From Microdochium bolleyi (lineage: Eukaryota; Ascomycota; Sordariomycetes; Xylariales; Microdochiaceae), in contig KQ964247.1 of NCBI GenBank assembly GCA_001566295.1, forward strand, positions 2,046,001 to 2,110,000: a DNA stretch of 64,000 nt. Reading direction: 5' to 3'. A program made the position numbers and the translations under genes. The notes beneath the pieces are model-generated. The model was not told the DNA's origin and did not search any database. It saw only the letters and a program-made list of their open reading frames with translations. Shown here in pieces: positions 46,565 to 57,572 of the stretch. Position 1 is the first letter of the stretch, and each line of letters begins with the position of its first letter.

Positions 46565-49500
46565 ATGGATGAGGTCCCGTCCGCTGCCGCCTCACCGGCG
46601 CCCAGTCCCGCAAAGGGCAGAGGCTCGGGGCGAGGCAGAGGACGCGGAAGAGGAGGCTATGGCAGAGGCACTGGTCGCAAGACCAATACCGCCTCGACCG
46701 CGACTCACTTCAGCCGTGGCCGTGGACGCGGCAGGGGTCGAGGCCGTATCAAGACGTACTCAGATTCGCGTGTCCAGGCGGCCTACGACCGTCAGCGCGA
46801 GCTGCGCGACCTCTACTCGGAAGTCGCGGGTGCCGTCAAGCCGGCGCTCGAGGAGCTCGCTGAGCAGACGCTCAAGAGCATTATCGAGGACCCTGCCTGC
46901 TACAAGGAGGCCGCAGAGTTCAAGGTCGTCCAGGACGAGCTCAATGCCAGGTTCGCCGAGGCCTGCCGCGCGGCCGACAACCAGCTCAATGCCAGTCTTT
47001 CCATCATCAAGAAAACGCACGAGCTCAATACCAAGTTCGCCAACAGGTCTTTCATCGTAGGTCACCACTCTTAGAGCCCGCACGCAGCCTTCTACTCCGG
47101 TCCCCACTCTCTCCTTGCCACCTATCGCTGTGCGCCTCAAGGCCTCTGTTTCCTATCCAGTCAAATGCTACCCGCATAATCACCAGACTGCCAACTGTCT
47201 TGTTCTTACTTGCTGACTTGCGCGCCCAGAACTCGTTTGAACGCGCTTCCGAGGACTTCTTTGATGGCGCCTTGAACCGCACAAGCATTCTCGCCGAGCT
47301 TCACCGCGAAGGTGCACCTTACAACGTACGTACAGCCTGAACGTGTCTTGTAACCTACATACCACCTGCACGCATGATTAACAACCTCCTGACAGACCGC
47401 CGAACTTCGCTACAACTACGTAGAGGAGCCTGACGAAGTGGCCCAGGATCAAGGCCCTTATGTCTACTTCCGGAATGGCGTTGAGATCCCCAACCCTAGT
47501 CTCCTGGATGACCAGAAGAAAATTGCGAGCAAAGCCGGTCCTGTCCGGAAGTTCCGGGTTGGGCCGAAGCGTAAGGCTGAGGATCAAGCTGAGGGTGCTC
47601 CCGAGGCGAAGAAGCCCAACGTCAGAGGCGAGAATGGCGAAGAGGGCTCGACGCCGCGCGTGCGTCACATTGGTGGCCTGCTCTCCGCCTCGGCAGCCAC
47701 GGAAACAGAGCAGGACTCAAACGCGCCGAGTCCGCCGGCTCTTGACGATGGGCAGTCCCCTGCTTCCGATCAGAAGTCGGAAGAGTCGAAGAAGGATATG
47801 CCTGATCTTCCAAACGGAGTCTCCGAACCTGACGCTCGTGGGGTACGCGTGGTGACCCGCCGGAGTCACAAGGCTAACAACCGACTCATCATACCTCCAC
47901 TGTTCGAGTTCGACGACGACATGATTGGATATCGAGACTCTACCAACGACTCAACTCGGAAAGCGACCCGTGCTACAAGAGGTCGCTTCCTCAACACACC
48001 CAATTCTGGCACATGGCATCTGGACCAGACCATCGGGGGCTACAACTGCCTTGACTACGAGGACGACGAACTTGATCCGGACCTGATCAAGAAGCACAAT
48101 CTGCATCCCAAGTATGGATTCCTGCTGCCTGACTCGAGGAATGATTCAGAGCCGCCGGAGGAGCATGTCGACGGGACAAGGCCGGTAGTCGTCATTACCC
48201 CTGATGGATCAACGCTGCATGCATCACGAACCGTTCGTGCCAGGGTCATGGACCAGGCACTCGAAGCGGATGCCAAAAAGGATAAGCTGTCACACATGCT
48301 TGACGCCTTCTGTACGGCCGAGGAACTTGATCCTGACACCATCGTTTCGGACGAGATGCGTGAGCGCGACCGGCATTTGCAGGAGCGGCTCGCACCTGAG
48401 CCATTTGAGCCAGAGGCGAGCACAGAGGAGACCAAAGTCCCAGTGCCCACGCGAGAAGAGGAAGAGCTTTCTCGTGACGCCATCTCTCTATTGCTCCAGG
48501 CGGCCAACTCTGCTGAAGCTGAGAAACCGGCGCCACCAGCAGTGCAGAGGCCCTCACGACCCTACGATGCTGTCAGAGACATCTTCGCTGCCTCGGAGCC
48601 AACCCGGCCAGCGCCAGTGGGACGAGCGACTGAAGCCGAAGCCTATCTCCTCCTCGGTCTGTCGGAGCTTTCAGCGCCGTATCCCCCGAATTACCCAGCC
48701 GATACGGGCCGGCCCCCTGTCGCGGAGGCGACGATGATCGATCCTCGCCTGCTTGGCGGATCGAATCCCCTCTTGCCAGCGTCCTCGAATGCGTTCCTAC
48801 AAACAGCACTGAATTCATACGCCCCGATTGCGCCGGCCCCCCCAGCGAGTCATATTTCTGCGAATCGCAATCCGTTCACAAGCCAGAACAGCGCAAAGAA
48901 CAGTCCAGTGCTCCCAGCACTCCGACCTATCCGACGGGACAAAGGTGCGGCGCCCATGGAGATCCCGCCACCCAGACCTCCATCGCGACCGCAGGAGCAT
49001 GGCTCGCCTCTCGGCATGATCTATGGTAACTCCGGCGCTTACTATCCTCCCGCGCCAGCGCGTGCGTACCATAACAGCTTCATCAATATCCATGAGCCAC
49101 CGCCTCTGGGGCCATCATCGTCATTCATGACCATGCACATGCCGCCTGCGCAATACACAGGCGGTCCGCCCATGATGCATTCTCAACCAGTACCTTTGGC
49201 CCCGTATCCAGGGTTGTCACCACCGATCTCTGCGCAGGCACAGCTCGCATCGATTCCATACCAGATGATCTCTGTACACGCACCAGGACCTCCTGGGCCA
49301 CCACCTCCACCTCTCCGAATGCCCTCACCGCCAGCACAGGGTCATCGCCATCGAACCTCGATTCCGTCGGCCAACGGACTCAACTCTCCTGTTGGGGCGC
49401 AGCCGGATCGTTCCGGAAAGTACCGCAAGATCGCAGCCGCGCCAATTCCCCACAGCAGGTATGCACAGACAACTGGAGGCGCCGAACTACGACTTGCGCA

Positions 49501-49666
49501 CTACGATCACAAGGAAGCCATCAAGGACTACGCTGCGAACGCACCTCCGCCGCGAAGTGGGCCGACTCAAATCCGAGGCTGGAACGTAAACAACGTCGCT
49601 AAAGGGCGAGGCAGCCGAGGCAGCTTGCGCAAGGACGACTCCGAGAAGGAGGAGTCCCCAAAGTGA
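46565..49666 (+). CDS. RGG-rich 952-aa fungal protein of unknown function
   Basis: Three exons: 46565-47056, 47230-47325 and 47396-49666, with introns of 173 and 70 nt, all phase 0. Junctions read RSFI|NSFERASEDFF and GAPYN|TAELRYNYVEEPD. Residues ~15-62 are an Arg/Gly (RGR/RGG) tract of the kind that binds RNA and is arginine-methylated. Residues 65-225 are helical and charged. A well-ordered middle follows: RLIIPPLFEFDDDMIGYRDS, STRKATRATRGRFL, NCLDYEDDELDPDLIKKHNL, HPKYGFLLPDSRNDSEPP and DGTRPVVVITPDGSTLHASR. The C-terminal third is Pro/Met/Gly-rich and ends with AHYDHKEAIKDYAANAPPP and GPTQIRGWNVNN. I remember these motifs as conserved across filamentous ascomycetes but without a named function. 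A nuclear RNA- or chromatin-linked role is only a guess from composition. Confidence 0.8.
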
Positions 49667-50555
49667 GCACTCTCGCGCTTTCAAGATCGACTTCACGTCG
49701 GCACTGCCTGTCCACCCTCAGAGTATTCGCCGGATTCTCTGTACATCGCCTTCGAGCATATCGCCATGTTCCACACGGCAAACGTAATACTACCTCGACG
49801 ATATTTCACCATCATCTTTTATCAATGTTTTTAGCATAGCACAGCATGGGTTGTACCAGAAAGCACGGTACACAAACATACAGGAACCGATTGATTTGGC
49901 CCTCGGTTGGAACGAGACACAAAAAGTTTTGTCCTCTTGCTTCGCTTTGCAACTGGGCACTGGCATCATCCACAACGGCGTATAAACGGCATGGGTTTGG
50001 GTTTCCGTTGGGGCATTGCAATCCACTTGCAAGCCGAAGAGAAAGAGCACAGGGGGGATTCCGTTTCCACCGTTCTGACACGGCCATAATTTGTGTAATA
50101 TTCTAAGTCTTTTAAGCGCGCGACCCGAAACAAAAATCGACTGTCCAAAGTTCGCATCATGATGAGAATGTCAAGGTCCTGCTGTGGCTTAGAGTACAAC
50201 ATCGTGAGAAAACTGACTCCTGTGGGCAGTATTCATGTTCATCCCATCTAGCTCCGGCGTGTGTGTGCCGGAGGCATAGCCCTGGAAGCGGCGGCGGTAA
50301 TTGTACACCATGTCATCCCAGGGAAAAGAATGCGTCACGATGGCTTTCAACAGTTATCACGGTGCGCATGGGGACAAGAACAGTGGCCCTGGGAAACGGC
50401 AGTTGTGCTTAATTGATTTGTCACTCTCATCAACGAGAATCCAGGATTCAACAGTCCTCTCGACTCAAGCCTCTCGCCTCCCAGAGTATAAAAAAAAAGA
50501 GTGCCCGTCACTCAGACTAATGCAACAATAGCAACATTGGAGAAGTGTGAACAGC
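49667..50555. other. Convergent spacer RGG-protein gene/TIF6
   Basis: An 889-base region between two facing stops. It is AT-richer near 49790-49860 and 50090-50220. Only short frames are present; it should contain both 3' UTRs. Confidence 0.5.
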
Positions 50556-51701
50556 TCAGTAGAAGCTTTCTACCATGGTGTCCTTCATGGTGCTGTTGAT
50601 GTTTCCAGGAGCCTGGCCCTCGCCGAGCCTGAAGACGGACTCGATGACGCTGAGCTCGGTGGCGGTTGTGTCGAGGCCGGTGACGGCCATCCAGTCGTTG
50701 ACCACCATGCCCGCGCCGACCAGCTGGCTGCCGCGGTTCACGGAGCCGGCCACAAGAGGCACCTGGAGCAGGCTGGACAGTTCGTCCTGGTCCTGGATGC
50801 TAGTCTTGGGATGTACGAGCCCGCCCTGGTTGCTGAGGCTCATGTAGGTGCCCACGAGCACGTTGTCGGCAATGGTCTGACGGAAGACCTCGACTCCCAG
50901 GACGTCGGCGATGATCTCCTCGGTCTCGCGCTCAAGATCCGGGTGGATGAGGGCGATGTGGTCGTTGGCAACAATGACGTTGCCCAGCGCCGACAGGCGC
51001 TCCTCTATGCGCTGGATCTTGACCTCGTCCGGTAGTGAGTTGCGCAGGTGCTGCAGCTCCTGATCTGTTGTGGATGTGGGCACGAGGAGACCTTTGCGGT
51101 TTCTACAAGGGGAGCGTGAGGTTAGTTTATTGTTTTGTTTGCGCGTCAAGCTTTGACTCGATGGTGCCATGGCGCTGCTGGCCCGTGACGAGGGCATTTG
51201 CGAACAAAACAGCAGCTGACAATGTCCATATTGAAACGTACCCTGCTGTTAATCTACCGATGATTCTTGTGCCGGCAATTGTTGTCCGCACGATGGGGAT
51301 AACATCTTGCAGCTCGGCCTCGAAGATGCTGTAGAAGTTCTCGCTGGCGCCGACAGCCGTGAGGGCGTACGAGTTTGTGAGCGTCGCGAAGACGCCGACG
51401 CTGCGAGCAAGAACAAAGATGTTAGTACAGTTCTTTCTCTTTTGTATTTCATTTTCTCCTGGTCGAAGCGTTGGAGTGGGTAGAGCTGCCGCCAGAGTCG
51501 CAATGCGCGTTAGTCGCAGCAGCAGGCCTATGCCACCAGCAAGCGAGCGAGCGTTCGGGCGCGCCTGGCGCAGTTGCTGCTGGGCACGATGCTCTTCTGG
51601 CGGCTGATGGAGGGGTTCGGTGCAGGGGACAACTGATGCGCATGCGCACGCGCGGGGTTGCCGTACTCGTTGGAGTTTTCAAAAGAGGCTCGGACCGCCA
51701 T
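50556..51701 (-). CDS. TIF6: Ribosome anti-association factor eIF6 (TIF6)
   Basis: Three exons: 51701-51667, 51400-51242 and 51102-50556, giving 246 aa, the standard eIF6 size. The introns are 266 and 139 nt. The first exon is only 35 nt ([11 protein letters not shown] plus two bases) and joins to GTC GGC GTC, reading NDVGVF. The first intron ends with a clear TACTAAC branch site about 25 nt before its acceptor. Family segments are continuous: [101 protein letters not shown] and [20 protein letters not shown]. eIF6 binds the pre-60S subunit, is needed for its biogenesis and export, and is released by Sdo1 and Efl1 before translation. No motif is missing. Confidence 0.96.
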
Positions 51702-52850
51702 GTTGGAGTGCTGAGCTTTGGTCCGGGGGTATGTGCTTGTTGTTGTCGTTTGGGGTGGTGGTTGTAGTGGTGCGGTTGGTCGTGCAAAGAAGTCTACCGC
51801 AAGCAGAGTCTTCTCAAACTAGTTCTGCCTCTGTGACAGTCAGAGAACGAAGAGAGCTTGTGACGGTGTGGGGTCAGGATGATGCAAAAAGCTGCCCGTG
51901 GTGGAGAGGGGCGGCAGATGGATCAAGCTAAATACTCCGTACGTACAGTCCATGGACAGCAGGAACGTCCTTGTGATCTGGCTGTTCCGCTCCTGACCTT
52001 GCCTCCTGCTCTTTTCTTCCCCGAGCGAGCGCTACTCATTCCCAGCTGATGTTGACGAGATTCCCGTGTCTACCCTGTCGGTGACTCAAAGCTGTGGTGG
52101 AGAACCACTGGTTCTCTGCATCGCCACTTCCCTCGTGCGTCGAATCCAGCCAAGCCCTCGAGCGCCCGCCCCAGTTAGGAAGGACCCTGCCGCCCCACAT
52201 CGACAAGCCTCGTCGGGTTCCCGCAATGATTCATCTTGTATCACGCCGTGCTGCGCGCTCCCTGCCGTGCCCGACCTCCAAGGCTTGCTGGAAAGCCCTC
52301 AGAGCCAGGCGCTTTATGCAGCCCAGGTAGTCTACTCTCCTGTGACCTTGCTGACCGTAACTTTTCACTTGAACCAAGCATATGGCATTGACACTTCGCG
52401 ACTTACCAGGTTGCTAGCTCAACAGAACTCAAAAGCATGCCAGCAGCCCACTCTTAACATACCTTTTCGAGAACACCCGGGCCTACGGTGTCTTGGCTCC
52501 AACTATAGCAGGTGTCCATAGTCTCGGCTGGCTCCAGCAGCAACACAGATTCACTCTACAATTCTTGGCGTGACAGCTCGGCAGCAGAGAGGGTGCGGGC
52601 AGCGGACGGCAAAGGTAGACAGCAACATCCCTCTGTTTCATGGTATGAAAAAGGGGTCGTAGCATTACTCCCTGTGCCTGTAGCCATATCCCAAAATATG
52701 CTTTGAGCGGCATGTCCTTTCCAGCAAAATCCTCTCTCGTTCTCGGCATGCGTGCTCCCAGCAACTCTTGTCTCGCTGGTTGTGACGCTTTGCCATTCCA
52801 CGTCTTGGATCTCTGCGCTGATGAGGATGCTGTCCCGAAGCGCCACGGTA
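51702..52850. other. Upstream region of TIF6
   Basis: A 1149-base tandem spacer between the TIF6 start and the stop of the next minus-strand gene. No supported coding sequence is present. It should contain the TIF6 promoter and the 3' UTR of the 585-aa protein gene. Confidence 0.45.
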
Positions 52851-54728
52851 TCATCTGAGCTCGATAGACGGGAAATATCTCGGCCCAGCGAATCCTTTCG
52901 CAACGACTGCCTGGATATCGATGTTGCCCGAAGGGTCTTGATGTGGGCTCCACATCTTCAAGAGAATGAACCTCCCTGATACAGGAGGATCAAAAGTTAT
53001 TGTGCACTTGCTCTTGTCGCGCTCGATGAAGAACCGAGCGTTTGGCGCAAGCATTTCCCCACCAACAGCTCTAACCGCTTCCTGCGTGGCCACTTGTGCA
53101 GCTTCCGCCGCAGCCGCCAACGCGGTGTTGTGTGGCGCATGGCGTCGGTGTAGCCTGTCGTCGGGCACGTATCTGTTGTACGCGTGAAGTGTATCGTCAT
53201 CCTCGCTACTGTCGCTTTCTGACGGACCCAGATTGAGTCCATTTGCGCGACGCGATCGCCAGGATTCACTGTGCCACTCGTGCGAATCAACGTCGTCCGC
53301 ATCCTCGTCGCCATACTCAATGGCGGCACCATGTGACGGGGTGACGGTACGAAACTCCGGTGGGATCTGGGCTACCCGCACGTCCATCTGATCCTCATCA
53401 TCGCGGCCGATCTCGTACAGACGTCTTGCTCGGACTTGAGCGTTCGTCATCGTTGTGCCATCGGCATTGTGGCGTACCGATATGATGGGCACGTGGTGAT
53501 GTAAACTGTCTCTCGGTGAGAGCCTCACGCTCGAGTACTGTATCTGATACTGCGCAGTCCGTGTCAGAAGATGATCTTCCTGCATGGCCACGAATACCAT
53601 CCCTTCTTGGACACTGCAGAAATCGAGTTAGCGCGAAGTCCAAGCAAGCCTAGGCCGGAGGTCCGGTGACTGACGGTGCTGTGTAATTTGACCTCGGCGC
53701 CTTGATCACTAGTTCCTGCAGCGTGAAAACAGTGGCTCCTTGATGCCGCAGAACAATGTTGCACCTCGAACCCTCAGTACAATATACTGTGGGATCATTT
53801 CTGAGGATGTTTTCAACCGCATATCGCCGACCCTCGTCAGGGAAGATACCGCCGTCACAAGAGACAATCTCCATCTTGAGCTGCCCGGGCTCAACCTGGC
53901 CGTATCGCCCGTATCTAAATCCAGCAAAACTCGACGAGATTCGGTCAGAGTCAAGCTTACGCCGCTTAGCACGACGACTGCTCTCTGGTAGCTCTCCAGG
54001 TTGGTTGTGAGACGCGGTCGAAGCAGCAAGCTCTGAGTGCCTATCTGCAGCAGATTGGGAGTACTCATCGAGAAACTCCTGCAAATTCGGGTTGCTGCTG
54101 TCGAATGATCCAGACAGCAACGCATCCATTGCTAGGCGAGGTCTGGTCCGAGCTGATGCTCGCATTGAGCGCCTTGGTTCTCGTTCGGGATCCGTCATTG
54201 CAGATGCATCGTGACTATTCCGGATACGACGCCTCTCTGAAGCCCATTCAGGTATTCGACTGCGGTTGTAACGATTTCCGGCACCAGTTGTGCCTGACAT
54301 TCTTGACGAGTGGCGGAAACTCGTTGTAGACCGCAGTGACGGGAGAGACGCAGCGGAAGGAGGAGTGAGCCAAGCCTCGAGGTCGTCTGGTGGCAGAGGA
54401 ATACGCGGTGGTCGGTGTGACGACCCTGTTGATGAAGCCGAGCTCGCGGCCTCGGCAGGGCGAGACTGGCCACGTCGGACTGCCCTGCTGGCACTGGATG
54501 CGCCTGTGCGGTTTTGGCTGTAGCGCTGTTCTATCGCTCGATAAAGCTCTCCGGAAGGGCTGATCTGGGCGGCAGAAGCGTGGTCATCGAGGATGGAACG
54601 GACGACACGCTGGGCCGTTTGGTACAAGCGGAGATCGTGAGCCGGCGTTTCGGAACGACGATCAGACTGAGGAGAGGTCAGCAAGCACAAACTTGGGCTA
54701 TAGGACGTGTGAGCCGAGGACCAACCAT
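52851..54728 (-). CDS. Conserved-looking fungal protein of about 585 aa, function unknown
   Basis: Proposed exons: 54728-54726 (ATG alone), 54666-53675 and 53613-52851. The last junction is firm: donor GTCAGT, branch GCTAAC, acceptor TGCAG, giving YTAP|VQEGMVFVAM. The first is weaker. The frame of the second exon has no ATG before the helix DLRLYQTAQRVVRSILDDHA, and an ATG at 54728 followed by a 59-nt intron (GTTGGT to CTCAG, branch TGCTGAC) supplies one. A Ser/Arg-rich middle is followed by ordered blocks: FRYGRYGQVEPGQLKMEIV, CNIVLRHQGATVFTLQELVI, HHHVPIISVRHNADG, EAAQVATQEAVRAVGGEM and SGRFILLKMWSPHQDPSGNI; it ends KGFAGPRYFPSIELR. The beta-rich blocks suggest a discoidin-like or other beta-sandwich split by inserts, which is inference. 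I recall fungal relatives but no name. Confidence 0.75.
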
Positions 54729-55847
54729 GAATGAGCCAATAACGGATGATTGAACAAAGCTGGTGGCCTGGCAAGAGAACGAGGGTAGCGAAGGCGGTAT
54801 GGCGGTATGGCGGCCGACGACAAAGAGGGGCAGGACGTTGACAGGCTGGCGGGTCAGGCGATGCGGAGAGGCGCGTGGAGGGGCCCGGGTCCGTCGAGTT
54901 CGTCCTTGGGCAAGCCTGCAAGGTAAGGCCGTGCTGTCGCGTGGTTGGCAGGTATCACGGTCGCCAGAGTTGCTGAGTCGGTGATGTCTGAGGAGTCTGT
55001 CGATGGCGATGGTCGCAACTGGCGCAGTGCTGGGTGCGGGCGGATGAAGTTGATGGGGGAATGGATGGATGGCATTTGTGAGATCGACGGGCCATTCGGC
55101 CACATCTTCATGCTGGAGCGCAGCAGGGCCCGTTTGCTTGATTGGCGGATCTCAAGCCACTCCGGCCGAGGACGGCAGTTGTGGAACACGCTACCCACAG
55201 TGCACTCCGTCACTGATGCGGTAACTGCAGATCAATTGCGATGCTACTGAAGATGCCTCATGCCGTGGGAAAATTGATCGAGAGACTTTGGAAGTACAGG
55301 CCCGCCCTGATACTCTTGGAGAGCAGCAGCAACCAACAGGCCAAAAGTGCCCAGGTGGGTTGCCTTTCGATGTAGCTTGGCGCGTGGAGCTCGTGGCAGC
55401 GCAACTGAGCAGATAGTCTCTCTCGCTGAGCACCAGAGCCTCGACAACTTCAGAGCACTTGTTGGGGGTCGCACTCTCCAGCTCAGACTTTGTACCTTCC
55501 CTCACATGACAGGTCACGTCGGCAGTGGTCGCACATCCATCCGTAAAGGTAGGCTCCCAGCATGCCATCTTACCATTCGCACTATTTGCGATCAACAAAC
55601 AGGTTGCTGCTGAAGTGAGCATTGGCCGCCGTATGACGACAAGGCTCTTGTTTGCGACCTGGGTGGGCCCTCAAATCGCCAACACACCCAACCACGCTCG
55701 CTCACTCGACGTGACCATATCTCACTGCAACCTCACAGCTGCAGACACAACCACAACCACAACCACAACCACACTGAAGCAACACGCGCTTTGTCGCCAC
55801 AGCTGCAACACAACCACCCGACCACCTTGATGCGTTGACCAGCAGCC
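54729..55847. promoter_or_regulatory. Divergent promoter region of the 585-aa protein gene and AOS1
   Basis: A 1.1 kb spacer between outward-reading starts. It carries the ACAACC repeat listed at 55745-55774, close to the AOS1 ATG. No other gene is seen. Confidence 0.45.
55745..55774 (+). repeat. ACAACC hexanucleotide repeat in the AOS1 leader
   Basis: About five copies of a six-base unit end some 75 bases before the AOS1 start codon. It is CA-rich like many fungal 5' leaders. Length polymorphism is possible. Confidence 0.65.
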
Positions 55848-57572
55848 ATGGAGCAGGATCAGGAGCCGCAGCCTGCGGCAGCGCCTGCACAGGCCGCACA
55901 GGGCAACTCAGCCGCCCCAAGCACACAGACAACGGAGCAGTCACACCCGCAGCCCTCCGCCCAGCCGCCAAATCTTGTTGCGCCTGAGGGCCCCGTGAAC
56001 GCGCCGCCACTGGACAGCGCGGCGATATCACTGCCGATTCAGACAACGATGGGGATGACTGTCAATGGTGCGCTGCCGTACGTCCAACAGGACATTGGCT
56101 TTGGTATGCCCAACCAAGCTTTTCCCACAAATGCAGTCTTCCCACCGCCCAACATGATGATACCAGGCAATGCACTGGGTCTTGGTCTCAATGTTTCCAA
56201 TGGCGCGGCACCTATGGACAGCCAGAACCTCGATCAGAACGGTCACGCAATGAGCGCAGGTACGTTGCTTCGAAGGGACCCCCAGTCGCATCTTGGCCCA
56301 GTATCATGTCTAACATGCCATCCAGACGAAATCGCCTTGTATGATCGCCAGATCCGGCTCTGGGGCATGCAGGCGCAGAAGAAAATCCAGGCCGCCAATA
56401 TACTCATCATCACTGTCAAGGCACTTGCCAACGAGATCGCCAAAAACCTGGTCCTCGCTGGCATAGCGTCTTTGACCGTCTTGGATGACCAGGCTGTCAC
56501 TGAAGCCGATCTGGGTGCCCAGTTCCTTCTCACAGCAGAGGACATTGGCCAGAATCGAGCTGTTGCGGCCAGTGCCCATCTCCAGAGACTGAACCCACGT
56601 GTCAAGGTCTACTCAGATCCCGCCGGCGTCATGACGAAAGGCGCCTCATACTTTTCCGAATTCGACGTCGTCATCGGCACAGATCTCTTCCCAACGACGC
56701 TCGCATTCATCAACACTGCCACCCGGCTCTACAGCCGCCGCTTCTACGCTGCTGGCTCCCATGGCCTATACGGCTATGCATTCTGCGACCTCATTGAGCA
56801 CGACTATGTGCTGAAACGCGACAAGGGCAACGTAGCCACTGCGGTCGGCCCGGAGACGAGGACTCGCAGTGTGACAGATGTCAAGACACAAAAAGAAGGC
56901 GACAAGACGGTTGAGACGGTTGCCAAGCGGGAACTGTACTCGACCTGGGATCTTGCATCGGAGACTAGCGCATTGCCCACGGAATACATCTCTTCCAAGC
57001 GCCGACTCAAGGCCGTGACCCCCGCGCTCTCCTGTCTGCGTGCGCTCTGGGCGTTCCAGCAAGTGAACAATCGCAACCCAAGTGCCAACAGACAAGATCT
57101 TGAGTTCTTCACGAAGACCGCTACACAATGTCACTCAATGCTGTCGCTTCCGAGCGAGACTTTACGATCTGAGTTCTTGCGCAGTTTTCTCCAGAACATT
57201 GGTAGCGAAATCGCACCTGTCACTGCCATCCTGGGAGGACAAGTCGCCCAAGACATCATCAATGTTCTCGGGCAGAGCCAGCAGCCGATTCAGAACATGG
57301 TCATATTCGATGGTAACAAGATGGAAGCCAACATGTACTCGCTGCACCCGGAGGGCTCTCTTGGTAGGGCACAGTTGGAACTGGCCGTGAACCCGATGAT
57401 GATGAGCACATCCGATTCCCAATTTGTGCACATGGGACAAGCGGGCGGCATGGGCCAGGTCGGCCTCATGGATCCTAGTGGTGGCACGATGATGCAGCCA
57501 GGGCAAGTCGACCTCAATACCCAAGCAGGCATAGCGCCATCAGCTGGGATGAACGGCGAGGCCGCAGCATAG
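55848..57572 (+). CDS. AOS1: SUMO-activating enzyme E1 subunit AOS1
   Basis: Two exons, 55848-56259 and 56326-57572, give 552 aa. The 66-nt intron (GTACGT to CCAG) is in frame and stop-free, but splicing restores the family sequence MSADEIALYDRQIRLWGMQAQ. Residues 1-137 are a Pro/Gln/Met-rich extension without a known domain. The ThiF/Uba-type adenylation fold follows: ANILIITVKALANEIAKNL, LVLAGIASLTVLDDQAVTEA, LGAQFLLTAEDIGQNRA, FDVVIGTDLFPTTLAFIN, FYAAGSHGLYGYAFCDL and IAPVTAILGGQVAQDIINVL. As in AOS1 generally, there is no catalytic cysteine domain; that is on the partner UBA2. The last ~70 residues are Met/Gly-rich. The pair activates SUMO with ATP and passes it to Ubc9. The protein is longer than animal or yeast AOS1 because of both tails. 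Confidence 0.92.
   Translation: MEQDQEPQPAAAPAQAAQGNSAAPSTQTTEQSHPQPSAQPPNLVAPEGPVNAPPLDSAAISLPIQTTMGMTVNGALPYVQQDIGFGMPNQAFPTNAVFPPPNMMIPGNALGLGLNVSNGAAPMDSQNLDQNGHAMSAGTLLRRDPQSHLGPVSCLTCHPDEIALYDRQIRLWGMQAQKKIQAANILIITVKALANEIAKNLVLAGIASLTVLDDQAVTEADLGAQFLLTAEDIGQNRAVAASAHLQRLNPRVKVYSDPAGVMTKGASYFSEFDVVIGTDLFPTTLAFINTATRLYSRRFYAAGSHGLYGYAFCDLIEHDYVLKRDKGNVATAVGPETRTRSVTDVKTQKEGDKTVETVAKRELYSTWDLASETSALPTEYISSKRRLKAVTPALSCLRALWAFQQVNNRNPSANRQDLEFFTKTATQCHSMLSLPSETLRSEFLRSFLQNIGSEIAPVTAILGGQVAQDIINVLGQSQQPIQNMVIFDGNKMEANMYSLHPEGSLGRAQLELAVNPMMMSTSDSQFVHMGQAGGMGQVGLMDPSGGTMMQPGQVDLNTQAGIAPSAGMNGEAAA

Noticed and set aside
51401..51666. Possible snoRNA in the long first intron of TIF6
   Set aside because: Ribosome-biogenesis genes sometimes host snoRNAs, so I looked for box C and box D; no paired boxes were found.
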